From assembly GCA_944384015.1 (NCBI GenBank), contig CALWRT010000078.1, forward strand, positions 1 through 34,833: a stretch of DNA of 34,833 bases, in the 5' to 3' direction. The DNA is from an uncultured Lachnospiraceae bacterium. GTDB taxonomy: Bacteria > Bacillota > Clostridia > Lachnospirales > Lachnospiraceae. Under the pieces are notes generated by a model. The model saw only the letters and a list, made by a program, of their open reading frames with translations, did not search any database and was not told the origin of the DNA. Shown piece after piece: positions 16,459 to 23,991 of the stretch; the stretch's first letter is position 1; every line of letters starts with the position of its first letter. The translations under genes and the position numbers were made by a program.

Positions 16459-17978
16459 CGCTTCCTCCTCTTATAGCATACAATGCCTCCGATCAGCAAT
16501 ACGCCTGCCGGGAGAATAACTGTGGTCATGATACTCCACGTATTGGCGGAGGCAGCCGTAATGGTCAGATACTCTACCTGCACGTCTTTAGGCTCAATGG
16601 ACACGCTGGACTCATTCCCCACCAGCCAGGTGAGCGTATTCAGGAACAGGTCTTCATTTCCCCCGGCGACGGCTTCGTTCATCGTATCATCCAGAAGTCC
16701 CTCTGTCGTATAATATACGAGCCTCGTCTCGCTGTCGTCGTCATGGGTTTCTGTAATCGCAACGCCAAGGTTGAACGGTCCTGACGCGTCCCCGTCTTCT
16801 TGCGCGTAGGAAGTCATGGACTCCAGATCTGCCTTCTCATAAGAATCGGAAGACGTGGTGAGAAGGGGGGTGATTTCTAACGTCTCAGAAGCGCCGTCCA
16901 ATGTGTCGATCGCCTGAGCGATCGGCATGAGCACATACCGGCTGCCGGACAGGGAAGAGGTGATTTCATGGCTTCCGAAGTCAGGCACAATGTACATGGG
17001 ATTTTGTCCCATCACATAATTAGCATTTCCTTCCAGCACAATCCCTTCGGAGGGAGCCACGCCATATTCCTCCAGAATGGATGTGAAGTTCGGCAGCTCT
17101 TCCCCGGTATAGGTGGTAATAATCAGCGCATGTCCGCCTGCCGCCAGATAATCCTTGATCTTCTGGACCTCCTCCTCTGTATAGTCCTCGTAGGGTGAAA
17201 ATAGGAAGAGGCAGTCAGCGTCGTCTGGAACCGCATCCGCAGTCATCAGATTAAGCTCTTGTATCTCAATATTTTCCTTTATGACCGCCTGCTCCATAGA
17301 ACTGGATAAGGTAGCCTCATCGTGTCCGGTTACTTGGTACAAGACCGGCAGATCTTCCGATGTCACATAGTCGATGGCGCTTGTAAGCTGGCCTTCCCCG
17401 TCGAATTCTGTAATCGAGTAAGACCCGTAATAATCGTAGCTTCCTATAAAAATATCATCATAGCCGATCACTCGGCTCACATCACCGCTCTCCACAATCA
17501 GGCTGTTGTCGTAGACTGCATCTTCCGTATACTGGGAAGTGAAGGCAGGACTCTTCACAGGGTCCACATACTCTACCGTGATATGGCTGTTCTCCTCTTC
17601 ATACTGGTCGAGCAGGCGCACAAGGCTGTCCTCCTCCTGTCCTTCCTGGGCGATGAGATAGACCGTTACGTCCTGGGATAAGCCTGACAGCAGCTCCTCT
17701 GTCTGTTCCCCAATGGTATACAGCCCAGTGCCGCTGATATCCCATTGTGTCATGCTGGCCGGAAGTTCACTTACCACAAGATTCACAGCCACAAGGGCTG
17801 CCAGGGCTGCCGCGGTATACACCAGGCTGTAGGACCCGTTCCTCCTGAGCTTCTTTCGCTGCTCTGGATTCTTGGGCAGTCTCTCCCTTTTTCCGCTTCT
17901 GGCTGTCTCTTGACCTTCCCCATTTGCGCGGGTGTTTTCTCTTCTGCGTTTCCACAGCTGAAATTTATGAAAATCCAC
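16455..17978 (-). CDS. GldG-like ABC auxiliary transport protein
   Basis: About 507 residues. A very basic, glutamine-rich cytoplasmic N-terminus (1-50) precedes a membrane span (52-72). A large extracytoplasmic domain follows, with the ABC-auxiliary pattern ISGTGLYTIGEQTEELLSGLSQDVTVYLIAQ, VEYVDPVKSP and DADCLFLFSPYEDYTEEEVQKIKDYLAAGGHALIIT. A second span lies at about 480-500, then a short basic tail. A GTG at 17987 overlaps the AGGAGG itself, whereas GTG 17978 is spaced 8 nt from it and is chosen. The name comes from Bacteroidetes GldG; there is no gliding machinery here, so in Clostridia this is an uncharacterised transporter component rather than a motility protein. Confidence 0.88.
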   Translation of the reverse strand: MDFHKFQLWKRRRENTRANGEGQETARSGKRERLPKNPEQRKKLRRNGSYSLVYTAAALAALVAVNLVVSELPASMTQWDISGTGLYTIGEQTEELLSGLSQDVTVYLIAQEGQEEDSLVRLLDQYEEENSHITVEYVDPVKSPAFTSQYTEDAVYDNSLIVESGDVSRVIGYDDIFIGSYDYYGSYSITEFDGEGQLTSAIDYVTSEDLPVLYQVTGHDEATLSSSMEQAVIKENIEIQELNLMTADAVPDDADCLFLFSPYEDYTEEEVQKIKDYLAAGGHALIITTYTGEELPNFTSILEEYGVAPSEGIVLEGNANYVMGQNPMYIVPDFGSHEITSSLSGSRYVLMPIAQAIDTLDGASETLEITPLLTTSSDSYEKADLESMTSYAQEDGDASGPFNLGVAITETHDDDSETRLVYYTTEGLLDDTMNEAVAGGNEDLFLNTLTWLVGNESSVSIEPKDVQVEYLTITAASANTWSIMTTVILPAGVLLIGGIVCYKRRKR

Positions 17979-17990
17979 TTTCCGCACCTC

Positions 17991-18854
17991 CTAACTCCAT
18001 CTGCGCTTCTGTATCGACTGTATCGTTAAAAAAACGCCTGCGGCAATCACTGTCAGAAAATAGACCACAGATGTCAGATCAAGGACTGCCCCCGTAAAAT
18101 CACCAAATCTCGAAGACAGGTCGAACATGCTCATCACTTTCTGGACGGCGCCTTCATACACGGCCGCGTCCGCCACATAGATCATAACGAGAACAGCCTC
18201 TCCTGCGGCGCACACGGCCAGGGGGACAAGCAGGCTCTTCATAAGCTGGTAGATGATATAGCAAATGACGAGAAGCAGAATCGTAAATGCAAGAAAAGAC
18301 GCTGCCGCTGTGGTGGGGATCAGGCTTTCCAGGCCGCTCATCAAATAGAACAGTACAAGAACGCCAAAGCTTCCCACTGCGGCGATTACCTGATTTTCTG
18401 TCACAGAGGAGATGTACAGTCCGATAGCCAGGCAGGCACATCCCATCAGATAAAAACCCAGCAACGATGTATAGGACTGGGCAAATGACAGGCTGCCGTA
18501 AGCGGATAAAATAACGGGATACAGGCAAAAGACAAGAACCGGAACGGCGAACATGGCTGCCATTGCCAAAAATTTTCCCAGCACAATCTGATATACCGGA
18601 ACCGGAGACGTCAAAAGAAGCTGATCTACCTTCTGCCTGCGTTCCTCCGCAAGTACCCGCATAGAAAGCATCGGCGTGGTAATCAGCATCGTAAACGCCG
18701 CCGACGCCAAGGTATATCCAATCAGCGGATAGCCATATCCCAGATTATATGCCGTAAAGTAAACGCCCACCACGACAAACAGGAAGGCCAGGAAGACATA
18801 TCCTGTCATCGTGTGGAAATATGCGCAGAACTCCCTCTTAAAGATTGCCAGCAT
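17991..18854 (-). CDS. ABC-2 permease of a Gld-like system (GldF-like)
   Basis: 287 residues, six or seven membrane spans (about 16-34, 50-72, 100-125, 135-160, 165-190, 200-225, 255-275). The start FKREFCAYFHTMTGYVFLAFLFVVVGVYF and the loop MLSMRVLAEERRQKVDQLLLTSPVPVYQIVLGKFLA are the hallmark of the GldF/NosY group of ABC-2 permeases. AAGGAGG precedes ATG 18854. The start overlaps the ATPase end by 17 nt and the stop is 12 nt before the GldG-like start. Confidence 0.9.
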   Translation of the reverse strand: MLAIFKREFCAYFHTMTGYVFLAFLFVVVGVYFTAYNLGYGYPLIGYTLASAAFTMLITTPMLSMRVLAEERRQKVDQLLLTSPVPVYQIVLGKFLAMAAMFAVPVLVFCLYPVILSAYGSLSFAQSYTSLLGFYLMGCACLAIGLYISSVTENQVIAAVGSFGVLVLFYLMSGLESLIPTTAAASFLAFTILLLVICYIIYQLMKSLLVPLAVCAAGEAVLVMIYVADAAVYEGAVQKVMSMFDLSSRFGDFTGAVLDLTSVVYFLTVIAAGVFLTIQSIQKRRWS

Positions 18855-19818
18855 GCTTAGACGCCTCCTTCTCTCTTGACTCTTCCTCTGTCAGCTCCAG
18901 GAATACCTCCTCCAGACTCTTGGATACTCGTTCCATTCCCAGCAGAGGCACCTTGTTCTCCGCCATTTTGAAGAAGATGGCCTCCCGGATATCCGCGTTT
19001 TCTTTCGCGCAGACGAGAAACTGGCAGCAGCCTTCTTCCTTCCACCCTTCCGTGTATAGTCTTATCTCTTTTACATCTGGAATACTTCTTAGAAGGGATT
19101 CCGCCCGGTTTCTGGATTCCTTTACCGTCACTTTCAGCTCCTGTCCCGCTCCCATAAGCGAGCCAAGTCTTTCCGGAGAATCTTCTGCCACCAGCTTCCC
19201 GCGGGAAATGATTAGCACGTAATCGCATACAGCGCTTACTTCTGAAAGAATATGAGAGCTTAAGATCACCGTGTGATCTTTTCCCAGGCGTTTGATCAGA
19301 TCACGAATCTCTATAATCTGCAGGGGATCCAGGCCGGCCGTGGGCTCATCCAGTATGAGAATATCTGGATTGCCGAGAAGCGCCTGGGCCAGGCCCACTC
19401 TCTGCCGGTACCCTTTAGACAAATGTTTGTTGAGCCGGTCCGCCACATCCACGATCTGTGTGCGCGTCATTGCTTCCTCCACCTGTCCCTGGCGTTCCTT
19501 CTTCGGAATTTTCTTCAGTTCGGCGGCGAACATCAACTGTTCAAAGGGACTCATATCCATGTACAAAGGCGGCACCTCCGGCAGATATCCAATATTCTTC
19601 TTGGCCTCCTCCGGTTCTTCTAATATGTCGTGTCCGTCAATAATCACGGTTCCCGATGTACTGGCCACATAACCAGTCATGATGTTCATTGTCGTAGATT
19701 TTCCCGCCCCGTTCGGTCCCAGAAAGCCGTAGATCTTTCCTTTCTCTATCGTAACATTCAGGTGATCGACCGCTACGTTCCCTCCGTAGCTTTTCACCAA
19801 ATCCTTCACCTCTATCAC
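18838..19818 (-). CDS. ABC transporter ATP-binding protein of a Gld-like system (GldA-like)
   Basis: 326 residues: Walker A GPNGAGKST (34-42), signature LSKGY (133-137), Walker B ILILDE (153-158), switch histidine H189, and a C-terminal domain of about 100 residues ending SLEEVFLELTEEE. The motif KHLSKGYRQRVGLAQALLGNPDILILDEPTAGLDP is the usual form in gliding-type and NosF-type ATPases. The start is a GTG with AGGAGGAG 6 nt upstream. First of four genes: ATPase, permease, GldG-like, DUF4340. Confidence 0.92.
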   Translation of the reverse strand: MIEVKDLVKSYGGNVAVDHLNVTIEKGKIYGFLGPNGAGKSTTMNIMTGYVASTSGTVIIDGHDILEEPEEAKKNIGYLPEVPPLYMDMSPFEQLMFAAELKKIPKKERQGQVEEAMTRTQIVDVADRLNKHLSKGYRQRVGLAQALLGNPDILILDEPTAGLDPLQIIEIRDLIKRLGKDHTVILSSHILSEVSAVCDYVLIISRGKLVAEDSPERLGSLMGAGQELKVTVKESRNRAESLLRSIPDVKEIRLYTEGWKEEGCCQFLVCAKENADIREAIFFKMAENKVPLLGMERVSKSLEEVFLELTEEESREKEASKHAGNL

Positions 19819-19917
19819 GGCATTCTCCTCCTTTGCCTTCGTGTAGGAAAGCGCTGATTCATCAGCGTCTTCTTAGTATATCTGCCGTTTGTGTCCTTTT
19901 CTTCACAAAATTGTGAA
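19819..19917 (-). promoter_or_regulatory. Upstream region of the Gld-like operon with palindrome
   Basis: A TATACT lies at about 19882-19877 without a well-spaced -35. A perfect TTCACAA-AA-TTGTGAA inverted repeat (19902-19917) lies about 20 bp upstream and could be an activator or repressor site. In the leader, ACGCTGA/TCAGCGC (19851-19868) makes a short stem. No regulator gene is adjacent. Confidence 0.4.
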
Positions 19918-19980
19918 AATTATGTGTCCCGGAAACCGGCTCCTCTGCTTAGGATTTGGGTATGACGGCCCTGAATGCGC

Positions 19981-20012
19981 AAGGCCGGCGCGGCAATTGC
20001 CGCGCCGGCCTT
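19981..20012. terminator. Perfect 32-bp GC-rich palindrome after the EFR1 gene
   Basis: Bases 19981-20012 equal their own reverse complement (AAGGCCGGCGCGGC then the mirror), giving a 14-bp or longer stem with almost no loop. It lies 47 bp past the EFR1 stop. There is no T tract beyond two bases on either strand, so termination is plausible but not typical. Confidence 0.5.
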
Positions 20013-20059
20013 CAGACCATACTTATCATTTTCTTGTTTACATCCAGAATCACAGCCTG

Positions 20060-20821
20060 TCATAGGAACAGCTCATTCTCTTTGTGTCCTTCCAGCACCT
20101 TCCTCATAGCCTCAACTTTCGCTTTCAGTTCTTCCGGATTCAGCCTTCTCGCATGATTGGGACAAACCGCGATACAGCGCATACAGGAAATACATTGTTC
20201 CTTGTTCACCTCTGACGGATGGTCGGCTGGGATTGCCCCCACTGGACATTTCCTGGCACATACGCCGCAGCCTGTGCAGCCGTCGGATGCCTCCGGCTTC
20301 TGAGGGACTCCGTGATATTCCTTGTATGGGCGCTTCCCCGGAACCTTCAGCGGCTCCTTCCTGTCCTCCTTCAGCGCCTCCCTGATCTGATCGGCAAATT
20401 CCAGGAGGATTTTCCTGTCCTCTTCATCCGGCCTTCCCGCACCGAACTGACGCATGATCGAGTGCTCTGTCACTGCCGCCGCCGCGGCCTGGGGAAGGAA
20501 TCCACAGGCTGTCAGTTCATCAGCAAGTTCCAGCATCGTATCGTCATACGCCCGGTTCCCATAGGCCACAAGCAGGACGGCTCTGGCTCCTTCCGCCCGC
20601 ATCTGATGAAGCCTCTCTATCGCAGTCCCCGGCACTCTTCCCCCATAGGACGGAACAGATATGAGGCATACATCCTCTTCTCCGAACCGATACTTTCCCC
20701 AGTCCAGCGTCCGGTCACATAAATCTACAGTCTGTACAGGCTCCCCCAATCTGGAAGCTACAATATCCGCCGCCCGTTTCGTACCTCCTGTCGGGCTGAA
20801 GCAGATCGAATAGATACCCAT
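20060..20821 (-). CDS. EFR1-family flavodoxin/ferredoxin protein
   Basis: Start at ATG 20821 behind AGGGGGT; upstream in-frame codons to 21004 shadow the permease gene. The 253-residue product fuses a flavodoxin-like domain (1-150, FMN phosphate loop SPTGGTKR at 9-16, VPSYGGRVP at 56-64) to a bacterial-type 2[4Fe-4S] ferredoxin with cysteines 182, 185, 188, 192 and 210, 213, 216, 220, each set ending in CP. This is the EFR1 arrangement, common in anaerobic Clostridia; the electron partners are unknown. It follows an ABC permease gene by 26 bp on the same strand and may be cotranscribed, though the functional link is unclear. Confidence 0.92.
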   Translation of the reverse strand: MGIYSICFSPTGGTKRAADIVASRLGEPVQTVDLCDRTLDWGKYRFGEEDVCLISVPSYGGRVPGTAIERLHQMRAEGARAVLLVAYGNRAYDDTMLELADELTACGFLPQAAAAAVTEHSIMRQFGAGRPDEEDRKILLEFADQIREALKEDRKEPLKVPGKRPYKEYHGVPQKPEASDGCTGCGVCARKCPVGAIPADHPSEVNKEQCISCMRCIAVCPNHARRLNPEELKAKVEAMRKVLEGHKENELFL

Positions 20822-20847
20822 TGTTATACCCCCTTTTCTGGCCTTTC

Positions 20848-22428
20848 TCACGACCGAAGCCGGAATGTCCTGCCGGCAAACCGGTACACGAGAATACATG
20901 CTATTATACAGTATACCACACAGAATGCCGTACACAAGATACCGAACAGAAAATTCGGAACCCGAAGCTGCATCATTACAAAACAGATCAGATACGTGGC
21001 CCACAGGATCAGTCGGTATGTTCCGTTTTTCATCTCGGTCTCCCCATTATATGGCTGGAGCAGATAATAGATTGTCAGATAATGTACCGAGAAAAATATG
21101 CTGAGTGCCAAAATGGATATTATGATCACCAAATAGTCAGCCGGCTCCTGAGTACCCCCTGACAGGTACAGGAGCAGGGCCAGCCCCGGCCCTATAACGA
21201 TTCCGGGGAGCAGATTGACCTTAATGATTTCCCGAAGCCGCAGAACAAATAGGCGGATAATTGCCTCTGGCGTCTTGAAAAAGGAATAGGTCAGCATACT
21301 CCTGTCGCAGTTCATGAACAGCGCCTGTGTAAAGGACGTCCCTCGGTTGATCGCATACATAATAAATACGAAATAAGGCAGAAAAACCATCAGCAGCTCA
21401 TTGAGTCCCTGTGACACGCTCGGTATCTGTACAACCGCTGCTGCCAGGCCCGCTACAATCAGCCCGGCTATCCCGGCTATCCTGACCGAAGACTTCCACA
21501 GGATTTTCTGGTGCCTCTTCACAAACAATTCATTGAAGAATTCAAACCCCTTCCTGCCGCTTACAATCTTACTGTTCTCTGATATCAGCTTCCGATTCTG
21601 CTCCTGTACAGCCTTCGCCGTCACCTGACGCAGGCTGGTTCCCTCTCTCTTCGACCGAAGCAATTCTTGGAACATTGGGCGGTATTCTGTAAATTTCACG
21701 GCCTTCTTCCAGCATACGGCCCCCGCAGCGACAGCCGCCGCACAGCCGGCGATAAAAACCCATTCCGGCATCACCACTTGGATACACGGCAGGGCGTAGG
21801 CCGCCGCAAGCAGGACAGCCCCCAGGATCCATATCCATTTCTCCGGCAAATTCTCATTCGTGGCCTTCCTGTGTTTCTCGTAATCCCACAGGCCATATCC
21901 TGCTACACACAATTTGCAGCCGGCCGCGAACAGTGGGATAAGGATGCATACATACCAGGGAAGGCCGGCCGACAGACCGAAGATCAGTCCGCATGCCAGA
22001 AAACCGATCAGTACCTTTCCCAAAGCGTAAGTATAATCCGTCAAGGCATACCTTCTGGCATCCATCCGCATCAAGATAATAGCATAATATTTATCGTTGG
22101 TCGGGTTAAACAAGTATGTATTGTAAAAGGCCCCCAGGATGGTTAGGAAAAATAGGATATGCAGGAAGACAGCAGATCTGTCCGCGCTCTCATACAGCCC
22201 GGCGGCGAAACTAATCATCAGCAGAAAGTAGAGAAGCTTCCCTGCAAATACCGTAATCAGTTCCCATATTGCCGCCAGCAGTCCGGCAAATAGTTTCAGC
22301 CCTCTGCTGCGGTAAGCACCCACACCCACCAGCTTTCCGATCAGCGGTATCTGGCGGAAGGCGAAGACAATTCCATTGACACGGTAAGCGTTTTTCAGTC
22401 GGAACGCAATCTTAAATGTCTGCAGCAT
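20848..22428 (-). CDS. Large ABC exporter permease paired with the 22412-23149 ATPase
   Basis: 526 residues and about 12 membrane spans, twice the usual ABC-2 permease size. It looks like two six-span halves joined by a cytoplasmic loop (about 235-300, KFTEYRPMFQELLRSKREGTSLRQVTAKAVQEQNRKLISENSKIVSGRKGFEFFNELFVKRHQKILWKSSV region). AAGGAGG precedes its ATG, within the end of the ATPase gene (17-nt overlap). The family is common in Lachnospiraceae, often annotated only as ABC transporter permease; the substrate is unknown. The two-half design suggests that one polypeptide supplies the whole channel. Confidence 0.82.
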   Translation of the reverse strand: MLQTFKIAFRLKNAYRVNGIVFAFRQIPLIGKLVGVGAYRSRGLKLFAGLLAAIWELITVFAGKLLYFLLMISFAAGLYESADRSAVFLHILFFLTILGAFYNTYLFNPTNDKYYAIILMRMDARRYALTDYTYALGKVLIGFLACGLIFGLSAGLPWYVCILIPLFAAGCKLCVAGYGLWDYEKHRKATNENLPEKWIWILGAVLLAAAYALPCIQVVMPEWVFIAGCAAAVAAGAVCWKKAVKFTEYRPMFQELLRSKREGTSLRQVTAKAVQEQNRKLISENSKIVSGRKGFEFFNELFVKRHQKILWKSSVRIAGIAGLIVAGLAAAVVQIPSVSQGLNELLMVFLPYFVFIMYAINRGTSFTQALFMNCDRSMLTYSFFKTPEAIIRLFVLRLREIIKVNLLPGIVIGPGLALLLYLSGGTQEPADYLVIIISILALSIFFSVHYLTIYYLLQPYNGETEMKNGTYRLILWATYLICFVMMQLRVPNFLFGILCTAFCVVYCIIACILVYRFAGRTFRLRS

Positions 22429-23149
22429 GCTCTTCCTCCTTCAGTGCTTCCAGGATTCTCTCCTTGAATTCTTTGCTGTCCATATTTTCTTTGTTCACGG
22501 CTTCAAGCTCTCCATGGCTCAGCAGGACGATCTCATCGCACAGATCCAGCGCCAGATCCATAATGTGGGTAGAAAAAATGATAATCGTGTCTTTCTTATC
22601 TGCGCGAAGCAGCTGCTTCATCTCCTCCGCGACCACCACGTCCAGCGAAGTGAGCGGTTCATCCAGGAGCAGAAGCTTAGGCTTGGCAATCATATTGACC
22701 AGCATCTGCATCTTATTCTTCATACCATGAGAGTAATCTCTCAGCAGCCTGTCCCTGTCCTCTTCTTCAATGCCGATCATATCAAAATAGGTATCCAGAG
22801 GCTGAATGTCAGGAATGCTGTCTTCATTGATCTCGACAAAAAATTTCAGAAATTCCCTTCCCGTTAGGAATTCCGGGACTGTGGGGGTGGACAGCACATA
22901 GCCGATTTCTTCCGGCCGCAGAAGCCGCGGCCTGCCGTCTCTCACCAGATAAAACTGTCCGCCGTCAGCGGGGACGTCCCTATTCAGACAATTGAACAGC
23001 GTCGTCTTGCCCGCACCATTTCTTCCCAGCAGGCCATAGATTTTGCCCTCCTCGAAGGTAAAGCTAATATCCCGCAGCACTTCTTTCTTGTCATACTTTT
23101 TCGCAAGATGCTCTATGACAAATCTTGTATTCTCTTCCCTAATTTCCAT
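22412..23149 (-). CDS. ABC transporter ATP-binding protein
   Basis: 245 residues, a bare nucleotide-binding domain: Walker A GRNGAGKTT (42-50), signature YSHGM (139-143), Walker B LLLLDE (159-164), switch histidine H195 (FSTHIMDLA). The segment VLSTPTVPEFLTGREFLKFFVEIN between Walker A and the signature fits ATPases paired with large permeases. AAAAGGAGAAT precedes the ATG. It is transcribed from the promoter near 23202-23230 and coupled to the permease downstream. Confidence 0.9.
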   Translation of the reverse strand: MEIREENTRFVIEHLAKKYDKKEVLRDISFTFEEGKIYGLLGRNGAGKTTLFNCLNRDVPADGGQFYLVRDGRPRLLRPEEIGYVLSTPTVPEFLTGREFLKFFVEINEDSIPDIQPLDTYFDMIGIEEEDRDRLLRDYSHGMKNKMQMLVNMIAKPKLLLLDEPLTSLDVVVAEEMKQLLRADKKDTIIIFSTHIMDLALDLCDEIVLLSHGELEAVNKENMDSKEFKERILEALKEEEHAADI

Positions 23150-23180
23150 TCTATTCTCCTTTTCTCTTTGTACTTTCTTT

Positions 23181-23230
23181 TTGTATTATTTGAATAACAT
23201 AATAATACAATAATCAGAGAAAAAATGCAA
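23181..23230 (-). promoter_or_regulatory. Promoter and 30-bp inverted repeat of the ATPase/large-permease operon
   Basis: Minus-strand TTGCAT (23230-23225), 17-nt spacer, TATTAT (23207-23202). A perfect inverted repeat TTGTATTATT-N10-AATAATACAA (23181-23210) covers the -10 and the start point. It resembles a GntR/YtrA or MarR operator, yet no regulator gene lies beside this operon. Confidence 0.7.
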
Positions 23231-23305
23231 GATATAAAGATGCAGGACCGGATAGGGGAACAAGCAGGCTTGCCTGCCAAGAGAGCCGCTTCCCAAGCGT
23301 ATCGC

Positions 23306-23343
23306 GCAAAACAAAAACCTGCCATTTTTCATCTATGGCAGGT
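23306..23343 (-). terminator. Rho-independent terminator overlapping the DUF3842 3' end
   Basis: Perfect 9-bp arms ACCTGCCAT (23317-23325) and ATGGCAGGT (23335-23343), followed on the minus strand by TTTTTGTTTTG. The stop codon of the DUF3842 reading frame (23329-23331) is inside the loop, so terminator and gene end coincide. Confidence 0.88.
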
Positions 23344-23757
23344 CTTCTTTTCCTTTTCCAATTCTTCGATCTGGATCACCGCACAGTCCAGCAGAAATCC
23401 CATACTGTAGTTCTCTATCCCGGCCACCCGGTATTTGCAGGCATTTACCGGAATGAGAACTTTCCAGGCTCTGCAGCTTCCCACTGCCTGAGCCATTGCC
23501 GGGGTAACTTCTCCATACAGGGCATCTGCGGCCATAATTCCGATGGGGCCCACGACGTAATCTGCGTCCCTCGTATTCACAAGAACCGGATTCTCCCCTG
23601 TAGCCGCGGCATCTGCCCCAGCCTTCAGCATAGCGGCGGAGGCAGTGCTGTTTGTTCCCACAGCAATGATCTCTCCCCCATATCCGCTCTTGCGCAGCCG
23701 TTCAATAAACTGACTTCCCATCCGTCACCCTTGGCCGTCAATGACTACCACTTTCAT
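23329..23757 (-). pseudogene. DUF3842 family protein gene with an in-frame TGA at codon 11
   Basis: Reading from an ATG at 23757, which has a strong GGGGAGGACAGGAC site, the frame is MKVVVIDGQG, then TGA (23727-23725), then RMGSQFIERL and an open frame to 23329. The DUF3842 family begins with a nucleotide-binding-like MK.VVIDGQGG segment, so the TGA replaces an expected glycine codon (GGA to TGA is one base). The total of 142 codons fits the family length, and the rest is intact (GTNSTASAAMLKAGADAAATGENPVLVN, VVGPIGIMAADALYGEVTPAMA). Either the gene is newly inactivated, the base is a sequencing error, or translation restarts at ATG 23721, only 3 nt after the stop, giving a 130-residue protein that lacks the glycine-rich start. 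Selenocysteine at that site is unlikely. Confidence 0.72.
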
Positions 23758-23824
23758 GTCCTGTCCTCCCCTTTCCCTTTCTCAGCAGATGATACTGCGG
23801 ACACATGATCTTATGAGCCGACCC

Positions 23825-23869
23825 TTGACAGTATACTCACAGACTGATATACACTGGTATCATGATACC
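23825..23869 (+). promoter_or_regulatory. Plus-strand promoter-like site with palindrome at the start point
   Basis: TTGACA (23825-23830), 17-nt spacer, TATACA (23848-23853). A perfect 14-bp palindrome GGTATCATGATACC (23856-23869) lies at the expected start. There is no supportable plus-strand gene downstream; transcription would run antisense into the exporter genes. Equally, the palindrome may serve the minus-strand DUF3842 gene. Confidence 0.4.
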
Positions 23870-23912
23870 CTACTTCACAAATTATGGCAACTGTTGGATT
23901 TATCATTCGGCC

Positions 23913-23953
23913 GGGCAGGACGGCTGCCGCTGCTGCCCAGCCGTCCCCTGCCC
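23913..23953. other. Strong GC-rich hairpin downstream of the heterodimeric exporter
   Basis: Arms GGGCAGGACGGCTG (23913-23926) and CAGCCGTCCCCTGCCC (23938-23953) pair over 14 positions with a 2-nt bulge. It lies about 40 bp past the exporter stop at 23992. With no T tract, it is either an atypical terminator or a 3'-end stabilising structure. Confidence 0.5.
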
Positions 23954-23991
23954 AGCCGCGCATGCGTACCGTCATGCACACGCACTCCAAT

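Noticed and set aside
15190-23306. A shared 12-mer (GCGTATCGCGCA) near 15195 and 23296 as a dispersed repeat
   Set aside because: Many 12-base matches are expected by chance in about 35 kb on two strands; flanks do not match.
23725-23727. Selenocysteine at the DUF3842 TGA
   Set aside because: The family has glycine here in a nucleotide-binding-like loop, no redox motif is nearby, and I see no obvious SECIS-like stem directly after the codon.
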